A DNA stretch of 64,000 bases from Kutzneria sp. CA-103260 (GTDB taxonomy: Bacteria; Actinomycetota; Actinomycetes; Mycobacteriales; Pseudonocardiaceae). The stretch is from assembly GCF_018263855.1 (NCBI RefSeq), contig NZ_CP073318.1:7130001-7194000 (forward strand), read 5' to 3'. Within the stretch, counting starts at the first letter, position 1. Each line of letters starts with the position of its first letter. The notes below the pieces were generated by a model, which was not told where the DNA came from, searched no databases, and saw only the letters and a program-made list of their open reading frames with translations. Below, piece after piece: positions 35,734 to 43,471 of this stretch. The position numbers and the translations under genes were made by a program.

Positions 35734-36804
35734 TCAGCAGGTGAGGTTGCCGCCCGGGGAGACGCCCAGCATCGAGGCGTACTGCTGGTACAGGTTCACG
35801 CGGTCCTGCATCTCAGCGGTGTTGTTGCCGTTGCACTCCAGGCCGCCGTTGATGGCCCGGATGGTCGCGCCGAAGCCCTGGCCGTTGACCATGGCGTTGT
35901 GCGAGGTGGTGCCGCCGTTGCCAGTGCCGGTGAACCAGTACCAGAGGCCGGTCTGCCAGGCCACGGAGGCGTCCTGCTCGACCAGGTAAGGGTTGCTCAG
36001 CAGGTTGAGGCCCAGGTAGTTGCCGGCGGCGTAGTAGTTGAAGTTCCAGCTCAGCTGGAGCGGGCCGCGGCCGTAGTAGGCGTAGGTGCCGGCCGGGCAG
36101 CCGTAGGACTGCGAGGTGTCGCAGTAGTTGCCCGACTTGTCGATCTCGGTGATGTAAACCAGGCCGCCGGTCTCGTGCGAGACGTTGGCCAGGAAGGCCG
36201 CGGCCTCCTGCTTCTGCACGGTGTCGCTGCCGGTGGTGGCGAAGCCCGGGAACTTGGCGATCGCCGCGGTCAGGCCGGCGTAGGTGTAGAACGAGTTCCG
36301 GCTGGGGAACATCTGGTTGAACTGGGCCTCGCTCACCACGAAGCCGGTGTTGCCGCCACCGCCGCCCCCGCCGGTGCAGGAGTAGGGCGACCAGTACCAG
36401 GTGCTGATGGTCGGGTCGTAGCCCGGGTTGTCGTGCGTGGCCTGGTAGTACTGGCCGTTGGCCGGGTAGCGCACGATCGCGCCGGTGCTGTAGTTGGTGC
36501 CGGCGACCCAGTCGGGGTAGCTGCAGGTGGTTCCGCCGCCACCGCCTCCCCCGGAGCCGCCGGTGCAGGAACCCTGGTCGGCCCAGACGCCGGAGCCGCC
36601 GGTGCTCGGCGTCTCACCCTGGGTCCACCACTTGGCCTGCCAGTTGTGGCTGTTGTACGAGGCGGTCATGCCGCCGGTGTAGACCTGTGTGGCGCTGTAG
36701 GCGGCGGCGCAGGTGGCCGCGCTCGCGGTGGCCGGGGCCACGACCGCGACGGTGGCGGCCACGGCGAAGGTCGCCAGCCCCGCCAGGAAACGTCGTAACG
36801 ACAA
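35734..36804 (-). CDS. Secreted GH19 chitinase with two chitin-binding modules
   Basis: 356 residues from a TTG at 36802-36804, chosen because GAGGAG lies ~8 nt upstream and it yields a clean signal peptide (MSLRRFLAGLATFAVAATVA, cut after ASA near 29). Order: CBM5/12-like module (~30-82, with WQAKWWTQGETP), Gly-rich linker, second CBM5/12-like module (~92-145, WVAGTNYSTGAIVRY), Gly linker, then a short GH19 domain. The catalytic Glu residues lie in VSHETGGLVYITEIDKSGNY. YYGRGPLQLSWNFNYYAAG is the GH19 substrate-cleft signature. It hydrolyses chitin outside the cell with inversion. A DasR-like operator overlaps its promoter. Confidence 0.93.
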   Translation of the reverse strand: MSLRRFLAGLATFAVAATVAVVAPATASAATCAAAYSATQVYTGGMTASYNSHNWQAKWWTQGETPSTGGSGVWADQGSCTGGSGGGGGGGTTCSYPDWVAGTNYSTGAIVRYPANGQYYQATHDNPGYDPTISTWYWSPYSCTGGGGGGGNTGFVVSEAQFNQMFPSRNSFYTYAGLTAAIAKFPGFATTGSDTVQKQEAAAFLANVSHETGGLVYITEIDKSGNYCDTSQSYGCPAGTYAYYGRGPLQLSWNFNYYAAGNYLGLNLLSNPYLVEQDASVAWQTGLWYWFTGTGNGGTTSHNAMVNGQGFGATIRAINGGLECNGNNTAEMQDRVNLYQQYASMLGVSPGGNLTC

Positions 36805-36906
36805 GGCGATCACTCCTCGACGCGCAGGGGTGCGTAGGCCCGAGGAACCAGCAAGCACGGCGGGAGTGGCGGCTGCACCGACGCTCTTCTCCAACGGGCA
36901 GCCACC

Positions 36907-36935
36907 ACTAGACCGGATTGGTCTATACCAGTCAA
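36907..36935 (-). promoter_or_regulatory. Chitinase promoter overlapped by DasR-like dre operator
   Basis: On the minus strand TTGACT (36930-36935), 17-nt spacer, TCTAGT (36907-36912). The palindrome TGGTCTATACCA (36919-36930) lies between the boxes. It differs from the DasR core TGGTCTAGACCA at one position. A second half-site TAGACC (36909-36914) pairs with GGTCTA (36920-36925). Confidence 0.75.
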
Positions 36936-36982
36936 GAGTGTGAATACGCGATTACGCCGTCCGGTGGCGCGGGTTGCGCCGT

Positions 36983-38659
36983 CTAGCGCGCCGTCCGGCC
37001 CCGCAGCAGCGACGCCAGCGCGGCGACGGCGGCCATCACGGCGGCCGCGCCGAACACGGTGATCAGTCCGTCGTGGAACGGACCGGACACCAGCTCCGGG
37101 AAGAACGTATTGCCGGTCAACGCCGCGACGTGATCCGGGGGCAGGGTTTTGAGCACGCCACTGGGCGCCAGCAGGTGCGCGATCGGACTATCCCCCAGGA
37201 ATGCCGCGAACAGGGTGCTCACCGGCGGCAGCGAGGCCACCGACCGCGCGGTCGCCAGCGGCACGCCCTGGGCGGTCAGGCCGGCGGTGAGCGTGGTCGG
37301 CAGCGAGCTGGCCAGGCCGACGATCATCAGCGAGAAGAACACGCCGATGGACAGCGACGTGCCCGAGTTCTGGAACGTGGACCGCATGCCCGAGGCGACG
37401 CCCCGGTCGGCCGCCGGCACCGAGCCCATGATCGCCGAGGTGTTGGGGGCGGAGAACATGCCCTGCCCGGCGCCGCTGAGGAACAGCAGCAGCGCGAACA
37501 CCGGGTAGGAGAAGTTCACCGGCAGCGCCAGCAGGCCGAGGAAGGCGATCACCACCAGCACCAGGCCGCCGGTGGCGAACAGCCGCGCGCCGAACCGGTC
37601 GGACAGGAAGCCGGAAACCGGCCCGGCGGCCAGGAAGCCGATCGTGAGCGGCAGCATGTAGATGCCGGCCCACAGCGGTGTGTCCTCGAAGTTGTAGCCG
37701 TGCAGCGGAAGCCAGATGCCCTGCAGCCAGATGATCAGCATGAACTGCATGCCGCCGCGGGCGATGGCGGTCAGCAGCGCGGCGATGTTGCCGGCGGCGA
37801 AGGCCCGGATCTTGAACAGTCCCAGGCGGAACATCGGCTGGGCGATCCGTGTCTCGGCGATGCAGAACACCACGAGCAGCAGCAACCCCAGCCCAAGTCC
37901 ACTCAGGACAGTGGGACTGGTCCAGCCGGTGGAATGCCCGCCGTAGGGCTGGATTCCGTACGTGATCGCGGCCAGCAGCGCCCCGGTGCCGGCGGTGAAG
38001 GTGATCGTGCCGATCCAGTCGATGCGGGCCCGCTTGGGCGTGCTGATCTCCCGGAGGCTGCGGTAGGACCAGATCGCGCCGACCACGCCGATCGGCACGC
38101 TCACCCAGAACACCGCGTGCCAGTCGATCACGGCCAGCAGCCCGCCGGCCAACAGGCCGATGAACTGCCCGGCCAGTGCGGTGATCTGGTTGATGCCCAG
38201 GGCCATGCCGCGCTGCTCGGCCGGGAACGCGTCGGTGATGATCGCCGCCGAGTTGCCGGTCAGCATCGCCCCGCCGAACGCCTGCACGACCCGCCAGCCG
38301 ATCAGCCACAGCGCGCCGGCCCCGCCCAGGAACGGATCCAGCGACAGGGCGATGGACGCCGCGGCGAAGATCGCGAAGCCCACGTTGTACATCCGGACCC
38401 GGCCGAACATGTCGCCGAGCCGGCCCAGCGCCACCACCAGCACCGCGGACACCAGCAGGTAGCCCATGATCATCCAGAGCAGGTAGCTGATGTTGCCTGG
38501 GGCCAATGGATCCAGCCCGATGCCGCGGAAGATGGCCGGCAGTGAGATGATCACGATCGAGCCGTCCACAGTGGCGATGAACACGCCGAGCGTGGTGTTG
38601 GACAACGCGATCCACTTGTAGCGCCCGCCGATCGCGGGGGCTTCCCGCACCGCCGTCAC
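36983..38659 (-). CDS. MFS drug exporter, DHA2 (14-helix) family
   Basis: 558 residues from a GTG that overlaps the MarR stop (GTGA, 38656-38659). The DHA2 pattern begins with RYKWIALSNTTLGVFIATVDGSIVIISLPAI (motif D1). Motif A is GRLGDMFGRVRMYNVGF, and motif C-like residues follow in AFGGAMLTGNSAAIITDAFP and GINQITALAGQFIGLLAGG. Fourteen hydrophobic segments can be traced to the C-terminal LITVFGAAAVMAAVAALASLL. It should export hydrophobic compounds in exchange for protons. Transcribed with its MarR regulator and divergent from the 39.6-47.6 kb cluster, it may serve that pathway. Confidence 0.9.
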   Translation of the reverse strand: MTAVREAPAIGGRYKWIALSNTTLGVFIATVDGSIVIISLPAIFRGIGLDPLAPGNISYLLWMIMGYLLVSAVLVVALGRLGDMFGRVRMYNVGFAIFAAASIALSLDPFLGGAGALWLIGWRVVQAFGGAMLTGNSAAIITDAFPAEQRGMALGINQITALAGQFIGLLAGGLLAVIDWHAVFWVSVPIGVVGAIWSYRSLREISTPKRARIDWIGTITFTAGTGALLAAITYGIQPYGGHSTGWTSPTVLSGLGLGLLLLVVFCIAETRIAQPMFRLGLFKIRAFAAGNIAALLTAIARGGMQFMLIIWLQGIWLPLHGYNFEDTPLWAGIYMLPLTIGFLAAGPVSGFLSDRFGARLFATGGLVLVVIAFLGLLALPVNFSYPVFALLLFLSGAGQGMFSAPNTSAIMGSVPAADRGVASGMRSTFQNSGTSLSIGVFFSLMIVGLASSLPTTLTAGLTAQGVPLATARSVASLPPVSTLFAAFLGDSPIAHLLAPSGVLKTLPPDHVAALTGNTFFPELVSGPFHDGLITVFGAAAVMAAVAALASLLRGRTAR

Positions 38660-39105
38660 AGCTTCTCCGCCAACCGGTCCAGCAGCGGCAGCACGGCCAG
38701 CAGCCGCCGTCGCTCCACCGCGGTGAACTCCTCGGCCAGCGCCCGGGTGATGCGCTCGGCGCTCTCCGATCGCCGCTGCGACAACATGTTCCGGCCGGCC
38801 GGCGTGATCGAGATCAGCATCTTGCGGCCGTCCACCGGGTCGGCCGCGCGCGACACCAGGCCGCGACTCTCCAGTTCGGACAGGGTCACTCCCATCGCCT
38901 GCGGCCGGATCCGCTCCAGCTCGGCCAGCGCGCCCGAGGTGTTGGGCCCGTCCCGGTCCAGCCGGGCCAGCACCGACACCTCGGACAGGGTCATGTCGCC
39001 CACCGCGTGGGCCTGTCGCAGCCGGCGTGCGATCCGGCCGACGGCGACCCGCAGGTCGGCGCCGGCCCGGACCACGTCCGGGGACAACTCCTTCAGCTCC
39101 GCCAC
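38656..39105 (-). CDS. MarR-family regulator of the DHA2 exporter
   Basis: 149 residues from a GTG; a longer frame runs upstream but through the promoter. The winged HTH is seen in MTLSEVSVLARLDRDGPNTSGALAELERIRPQAMGVTLSELESRGLVSRAADPVDGRKMLISITPAG, including the DxR wing motif (DPVDGRK). Helical dimerisation segments flank it. Translationally coupled to the exporter. The predicted -10 lies 9 nt before the start codon, so the message is probably leaderless. Confidence 0.87.
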   Translation of the reverse strand: MAELKELSPDVVRAGADLRVAVGRIARRLRQAHAVGDMTLSEVSVLARLDRDGPNTSGALAELERIRPQAMGVTLSELESRGLVSRAADPVDGRKMLISITPAGRNMLSQRRSESAERITRALAEEFTAVERRRLLAVLPLLDRLAEKL

Positions 39106-39113
39106 GACTAGTA

Positions 39114-39142
39114 ACAGTAGATTTATCAGTCTGGAATGACAA
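39114..39142 (-). promoter_or_regulatory. Promoter of the MarR-DHA2 operon (leaderless)
   Basis: Minus-strand TTGTCA (39137-39142), 17-nt spacer, TACTGT (39114-39119). Transcription would start at about the GTG at 39105. An imperfect dyad (CTAGTAACAGTAG, 39108-39120) covers the -10 and could be the MarR site. Confidence 0.6.
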
Positions 39143-39354
39143 GCTCTCGCTCGAGTAACCGATCGGTCACTCTGAGTATCCAGAAATAGTTCAAGATTCA
39201 GTAGGCCGAATAGCCGAGAAAAAAATAGCGTTGACAATTCTTGACGCATCCCGCCCCACCTCGCTCGCATTCGCGTCGCGAATCGGTCGACACCACCCCC
39301 ACGCTCACTGTGAGTAGCATTACTGCTCCGTTCGTGTGCATCACTGAAACGCTC

Positions 39355-39383
39355 TTGAACCCGTGCGGGGGCCGAGCTAGCTT
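39355..39383 (+). promoter_or_regulatory. Promoter of the carrier-protein/radical-SAM cluster
   Basis: TTGAAC (39355-39360), 17-nt spacer, TAGCTT (39378-39383). It sits in a 471-nt gene-free stretch (39106-39576) that is visibly richer in A and T than its surroundings. Predicted start ~39390, giving a long leader before the MFS gene. Confidence 0.6.
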
Positions 39384-39424
39384 CCGAACAGCGCCTAAAA
39401 CCGGCGGAAACCTGGGGGCCGAAG

Positions 39425-39463
39425 ATGAACTCATCGCTGCCCGAAGAGGCAGAGCGAGGCTGA
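39425..39463 (+). CDS. 12-codon leader ORF upstream of the cluster
   Basis: Reads MNSSLPEEAERG then TGA, with a GGGGG ribosome-site-like run 7-11 nt upstream and a good promoter 42 nt before it. It could be a translated leader peptide or chance. It is too short for a standard RiPP precursor. Confidence 0.35.
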   Translation: MNSSLPEEAERG

Positions 39464-39496
39464 AGAATCAGCGCCGTCGCTTACCGTCAATAAAGT

Positions 39497-39520
39497 TTCG
39501 CGAACACTGACAACGTTGTC
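39497..39520. promoter_or_regulatory. Two adjacent palindromes in the cluster leader
   Basis: TTCGCGAA (39497-39504) and GACAACGTTGTC (39509-39520), both perfect, separated by 4 bp and lying 57 bp before the MFS start codon. They are candidate operators for a regulator not encoded in the cluster. Confidence 0.4.
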
Positions 39521-39576
39521 GCGGCATTTTCGCCGGTGCTGCGGCGGATTGGTGGACGCATGCGTACGGGGACCGC

Positions 39577-40821
39577 ATGAGCGGCAGGCTGCCGACCTGC
39601 TTCCGCTGGTACTGGTTCAGCCAGACCGCCAGCTTCGTGGGGGATCGTCTCACCGGCTTCACCGCACCCAGCATCGCCATCCTGGTGCTGCACGCCTCCA
39701 GCGCCGAGGTCGGCGTGCTGTCCGCTACCGGCTGGCTGGCCTACCCGGCCTTCGGCATGCTGGCCGGCGGGCTGCTGGCCCACGTCCGCAAGCGCCCGGT
39801 GCTGGTGGCCGGCGAGCTCACCCGACTGGTCGCGTTCGTCACCGTCGGCGTGCTGGCGATGCTGGGCCACATCAGCGTGGCCGGCCTGATCGTCGCGGTC
39901 GCCGTCGCCGGTGTGGCCACCGTGTTCGGCGACGTGGCCAGCCAGACCTACCTGCCGACCCTGGTCGAGCCCCGCTCGCTGTTCGCCGCCAACTCCCGGC
40001 TGCAGAGCTCCGACAGCCTGTCCAAGCTGATCGGGCCGGCGCTGGCCGGCGCGGTGATCGGCGTCGTCGGCCCGCTGGCCGCGCTGGCCGTCAACGGCCT
40101 GCCGTTCGCGCTGTCGGCCTTCGGCCAGTCCCGGGTTCGCACCCTGGAACCGGTGCCAGTGCCGGCCCACCGCGATCCGGTGCTGGTGCGGATCCGAGAC
40201 GGGCTCACGCAGGTCAGACGGACGCCGATGCTGCGTCAGATCGTGCAGGGTTCGGCCATCCGCAGTTTCGGCATCGGCATCGTGGATACCGTGTTGCTGC
40301 TGTTCGCCTACCGCGCGCTGGGACTGTCCAGTGTGGGCGGTGGCCTGCTGCTGGCCGCGGGCTCGCTGGGCGGCCTGACCGGCGCCTTCCTGGCCGCGCG
40401 GCTGGCCGCCCGGTTCGGCGTGCGGCGGATGATGCTGCTGTCCGGCTTGGAGGGGGCCTCCTGGGTGGCGTTGCCGTTGAGCCTGTTGTTCGCGCCGGTC
40501 GCGGTGCTGGTGGTGATCCGCGTGTTCTCCTCGGTGTGGCTGCCGGTGTGGGCCGTGCTCACCACGGGCCTGCGCCAGTCGCTGGCCCCGGCCGGGCACG
40601 AGAGCACCGTGCACGCCACCGCCCGCACGCTGGTCTCGTCGGCGACACCGGCCGGCTCGCTGGTCGGCGGGTTCGCCGCCGGGCTGGCCACCAGCTGGCT
40701 CGGCGTCACGCACGGGCTGGTGCTCGTGCTCACGGCGGGCGGCCTGCTCGCCAGTTGCAGCGTGCTGGCGGTTCGCCGCGCCAGCCAAAGTCTTGTCCAG
40801 CCCGACCTGGTCCCGGCCTGA
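39577..40821 (+). CDS. MFS transporter, first gene of the biosynthetic operon
   Basis: 414 residues with about twelve hydrophobic helices, from FRWYWFSQTASFVGDRLTGF to GLVLVLTAGGLLASCSVLAV. The MFS_3-like pattern (SATGWLAYPAFGMLAGGLLAHVRKRPVLVAGEL as motif A region, LAARLAARFGVRRMMLLSGL as the second motif A) fits exporters of the DHA3 class. An ACGGGGACC ribosome site precedes the ATG. It is followed after 13 nt by the radical SAM gene. Likely role: efflux of the cluster product. Confidence 0.85.
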   Translation: MSGRLPTCFRWYWFSQTASFVGDRLTGFTAPSIAILVLHASSAEVGVLSATGWLAYPAFGMLAGGLLAHVRKRPVLVAGELTRLVAFVTVGVLAMLGHISVAGLIVAVAVAGVATVFGDVASQTYLPTLVEPRSLFAANSRLQSSDSLSKLIGPALAGAVIGVVGPLAALAVNGLPFALSAFGQSRVRTLEPVPVPAHRDPVLVRIRDGLTQVRRTPMLRQIVQGSAIRSFGIGIVDTVLLLFAYRALGLSSVGGGLLLAAGSLGGLTGAFLAARLAARFGVRRMMLLSGLEGASWVALPLSLLFAPVAVLVVIRVFSSVWLPVWAVLTTGLRQSLAPAGHESTVHATARTLVSSATPAGSLVGGFAAGLATSWLGVTHGLVLVLTAGGLLASCSVLAVRRASQSLVQPDLVPA

Positions 40822-40834
40822 TTGGGGAAAACCG

Positions 40835-42010
40835 ATGCACCCGTTGACAACACGAAGGATCAACGCCAAAGAATTCGCCGACATCAAGCACACCGTGGCC
40901 ATCCGCTCGCGGGCCCGGCACGGTCTGCTGGCCGACCCCGGCTACGCCGCGCCGGTGCCGCAGGAGGTCAGTCTCCAGCTCACCTACCGCTGCAACCTGC
41001 GCTGCACCCACTGCTACCAGTGGAACGAGCAGGGCTTCTTCCGCGACTTCAGCCCCCAGCGCCAGAAGACCGAACTCGACATCGACATCGTCGAGAACGT
41101 GCTGCGCACCACCGCGGCCACCCGCTCCAAGCTCTTCCTCTGGGGCGGCGAACCCCTGATGCACACCAAGTTCGGCCAAGTGGCCGAACTCCTGGAGCGG
41201 TATCCGCGCACGGTCAACATGTGCACCAACGGCCTGCTGTTCAAACGCAAGCTCGACGACATGCTCCGCATCGGCGAGAACCTCAACCTCCTGGTCAGCC
41301 TCGACGGCCTCGGCGAGGACCACGAAGCCCTACGCGGCAAGGGCACCTTCAAACGCACCATGGACAACATCCAGATGATGCTCGACCTCAAACGCGACGG
41401 CCGCTTCCGAGGCGAGCTCTCCCTGTCGTGCATGGTCTCCCACGTCACCGTCGGCAAGATGTACGAGTTCATGGAGTGGGCCGAAGAACTCGGCGTCAAC
41501 ACCGTCTACTTCCAGTTCCCCTGGTACATCAGCCCCGAAGTCGCCGGCCAGATGGACCAGGTCTACGAGCAGTCCTTCGCCTGGCTCAAACCCGACACCG
41601 GCACCAAACAACCCACCTGGCACTCCTACACCTACCAACTACCCGAAGACCAACTCCCGGTCTTGCGGGAGTCCATGGCCCGCCTCGCCTCCCGGCCCTG
41701 GGGCGTGCGCGTGCGCTACCAGCCACAACTGGAGGCCGACGAGGTCGAGGACTTCATCCGCGGCACCTCCCGCCCCGCGCAGAACCGCTCCAAGTGCCTG
41801 GCCGTGTCCAACCGGATGGAAGTCCACGCCGACGGCAACGTCAGCTCCTGCAAGTTCTTCCCCGAGTTCGTGGTCGGCAACCTCTACGACACCGAGATGA
41901 CCGAGCTGTGGCAGAGCGAGGCGTTCCGCCAGGTCCGCTCCATCCTGTCGACCAACGGCATGATGCCGGTCTGCTCGAAGTGCATTCTTCTTTACCTGAA
42001 CGGGGTGTGA
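40835..42010 (+). CDS. Radical SAM protein with SPASM/twitch-like C-terminus
   Basis: 391 residues. The [4Fe-4S]-SAM motif CNLRCTHC places Cys53, Cys57 and Cys60 in the standard CxxxCxxC spacing, followed by the aromatic YQW. GGEPLMH is the conserved GGEP SAM-binding strand; LVSLDGLGEDHEALRG fits the family core. Near the C-terminus Cys321, Cys339, Cys380 and Cys383 (CSKC), with FVVGNL between, look like a twitch or half-SPASM auxiliary cluster. SPASM/twitch proteins usually act on peptides or on carrier- or sugar-linked substrates. The ACP gene begins 1 nt after the stop, so a carrier-bound substrate is likely. No precursor peptide is seen nearby. Start chosen by GGGGAAAA ribosome site. Confidence 0.88.
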   Translation: MHPLTTRRINAKEFADIKHTVAIRSRARHGLLADPGYAAPVPQEVSLQLTYRCNLRCTHCYQWNEQGFFRDFSPQRQKTELDIDIVENVLRTTAATRSKLFLWGGEPLMHTKFGQVAELLERYPRTVNMCTNGLLFKRKLDDMLRIGENLNLLVSLDGLGEDHEALRGKGTFKRTMDNIQMMLDLKRDGRFRGELSLSCMVSHVTVGKMYEFMEWAEELGVNTVYFQFPWYISPEVAGQMDQVYEQSFAWLKPDTGTKQPTWHSYTYQLPEDQLPVLRESMARLASRPWGVRVRYQPQLEADEVEDFIRGTSRPAQNRSKCLAVSNRMEVHADGNVSSCKFFPEFVVGNLYDTEMTELWQSEAFRQVRSILSTNGMMPVCSKCILLYLNGV

Positions 42011-42011
42011 C

Positions 42012-42266
42012 ATGGACACGGTTGAGGACAAGGTGCGCGAGGTCCTGGTCGGCGTGCTGTCCAACGGGATGACCCCGGACGAGGTCGGCCGGGACGTGGA
42101 CCTGGTCGAGGAGTACGGCCTGGACTCGCTCCAGATGATCTCCTTCCTGCTGGGCATCGAGGACACCTTCGACCTGGAGCTGGACTACGAGAACCTGGAG
42201 CTGGACGACCTGCGGTCGGTGGCGCAGTTCGCGTCCTACGTGCGACAGCTGGCGCCGGCGGCGTGA
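42012..42266 (+). CDS. Stand-alone acyl/peptidyl carrier protein
   Basis: 84 residues. The phosphopantetheine attachment motif is YGLDSLQMISFLLGIEDTF with Ser39. Helix I (VEDKVREVLVGVL) and the acidic helix III (YENLELDDLRSVAQFASYV) complete the four-helix fold. The whole protein is strongly acidic, as type II carriers are. It is the third gene of the cluster, between the radical SAM protein and the ATP-grasp ligase, and overlaps the latter by 4 nt. No PPTase, adenylation domain or AT is encoded nearby, so loading must be by the ATP-grasp enzyme or a distant enzyme. Confidence 0.92.
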   Translation: MDTVEDKVREVLVGVLSNGMTPDEVGRDVDLVEEYGLDSLQMISFLLGIEDTFDLELDYENLELDDLRSVAQFASYVRQLAPAA

Positions 42267-43471
42267 CCGTCCGACGTGGCTCTGGGGTAGTCCTGGGCAC
42301 CTTCGACGCGGAGCGCTGGTGGCGGCCGGAAGACCTGGCGACGCTGCCGGCGGCCGGCTCGGCCGAGGGTGTCGCCGAGTCGATGGACGAGCTGCTGGCC
42401 GGCTTCTGCGCGCCGGGGGATCTGCTGGTCACCCGGCGACCGGTGGCGCCGGCGGTGGTCGAGGGGTTGGCGGCGTGCGGGATCACGTTCACGGGGCATT
42501 CCGTCGACGCTGACGGAACCGTGGAAAGCGCTGTCCTCGCTGACCCTTCGACCCGGGAACTGCTGCGGGCCTACGGCGAGCTCCGCCCGTACGCGGTGCT
42601 GCCGGACACTGTCCGTCTCGATTGGACGGACGGGCTGCCGGACGGCGACGTAGTCGCGGAGGTGAACTCCAAGACGTGGTCCAACGAGCTGGCCGTGGAA
42701 CTCGGCCTGCCGGGCACCGGCACCGTGGTCCGGTCGGTCGAGGAGCTGACCGCCGCGGTAGACGGAACCGTGGTGGTCAAGGACCCGTACGGGGTGTCCG
42801 GGCGGGCGATGCTGGAGGTCGGCACGCCCGGTGTGCTGCGGGCCGTGACCCGGACGCTGGCCCGCCAGGACCGGCGGATCGAGTTGCTGGTGCAGCCGAA
42901 GTTCGACAAGCGGCTGGACTTCTCCGGGCATCTGGAGGTGTTTCGGGACGGCCGCTGGGAGTTCCTGGGCGTGCAGGGCATGAACAACCGGGGCTTCCGC
43001 CACATCGGCTCCGCGCCGGCCTCCGACGAGCTGCTGGCCCTGGTCGAGCGCAGCGGCTACGTCGACGTGCTGGGCTCGGTGGCCAAGGCCGTGTCGGCGG
43101 CCGGCTACTGGGGTCCGGTGGGCGTGGACTCGATGGTGCTGGCCAACGGGACCGTCGTGCCGATCCTGGAGGTCAACGCCCGCCGGTCGCTGGGCCTGCT
43201 GGCGCTGCGGCTGGAGCGGCGCATGCCCGGATTCCGGCTGTGGCAGCTGGATCTGCGGGTGGCTGAGGGCCAGGGCGTCGAGGACGTGATTGGCGCGGTG
43301 CAAGGCCTGGATGTGGTGGTGTTGAGCGGCAGCGGGCTGGCCGCGCCGGGCGGACGGGTGTACTTGGGGTTGGTATGCCCGTCCGCCGAGGTCGGCCGCC
43401 TGCAGGACGCGGTGGTGGCCGCACTGGCCGCCGCCGGGCTGACCCCGAGGGGAGTCGTGGATGCCGCTTGA
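42263..43471 (+). CDS. ATP-grasp ligase
   Basis: 402 residues. The N-terminal ~130 residues look like a pre-ATP-grasp domain (GVVLGTFDAERWW, GDLLVTRRPVAP). The ATP-grasp core follows: LGLPGTGTVVRSVEELTAAVDGTVVVKDPYGVSGRAMLEV (glycine-rich loop and Lys), LLVQPKFDKRLDFSGHLEVF, and the Mg-binding strand VVPILEVNARRSLGLL near residue 300. The layout recalls peptide ligases of the PGM1 type, by memory. ATP-grasp ligases make an amide, thioester or ester from a carboxyl phosphate; here the carrier protein, an amino acid or an amino sugar may be the acceptor. Coupled by ATGA to the ACP and overlapping the next gene by 11 nt. Confidence 0.8.
   Translation: MTVRRGSGVVLGTFDAERWWRPEDLATLPAAGSAEGVAESMDELLAGFCAPGDLLVTRRPVAPAVVEGLAACGITFTGHSVDADGTVESAVLADPSTRELLRAYGELRPYAVLPDTVRLDWTDGLPDGDVVAEVNSKTWSNELAVELGLPGTGTVVRSVEELTAAVDGTVVVKDPYGVSGRAMLEVGTPGVLRAVTRTLARQDRRIELLVQPKFDKRLDFSGHLEVFRDGRWEFLGVQGMNNRGFRHIGSAPASDELLALVERSGYVDVLGSVAKAVSAAGYWGPVGVDSMVLANGTVVPILEVNARRSLGLLALRLERRMPGFRLWQLDLRVAEGQGVEDVIGAVQGLDVVVLSGSGLAAPGGRVYLGLVCPSAEVGRLQDAVVAALAAAGLTPRGVVDAA

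Noticed and set aside
39241..39510. 89-aa frame in the cluster leader
   Set aside because: Begins at a TTG without ribosome site, is of low complexity, and crosses the predicted promoter.
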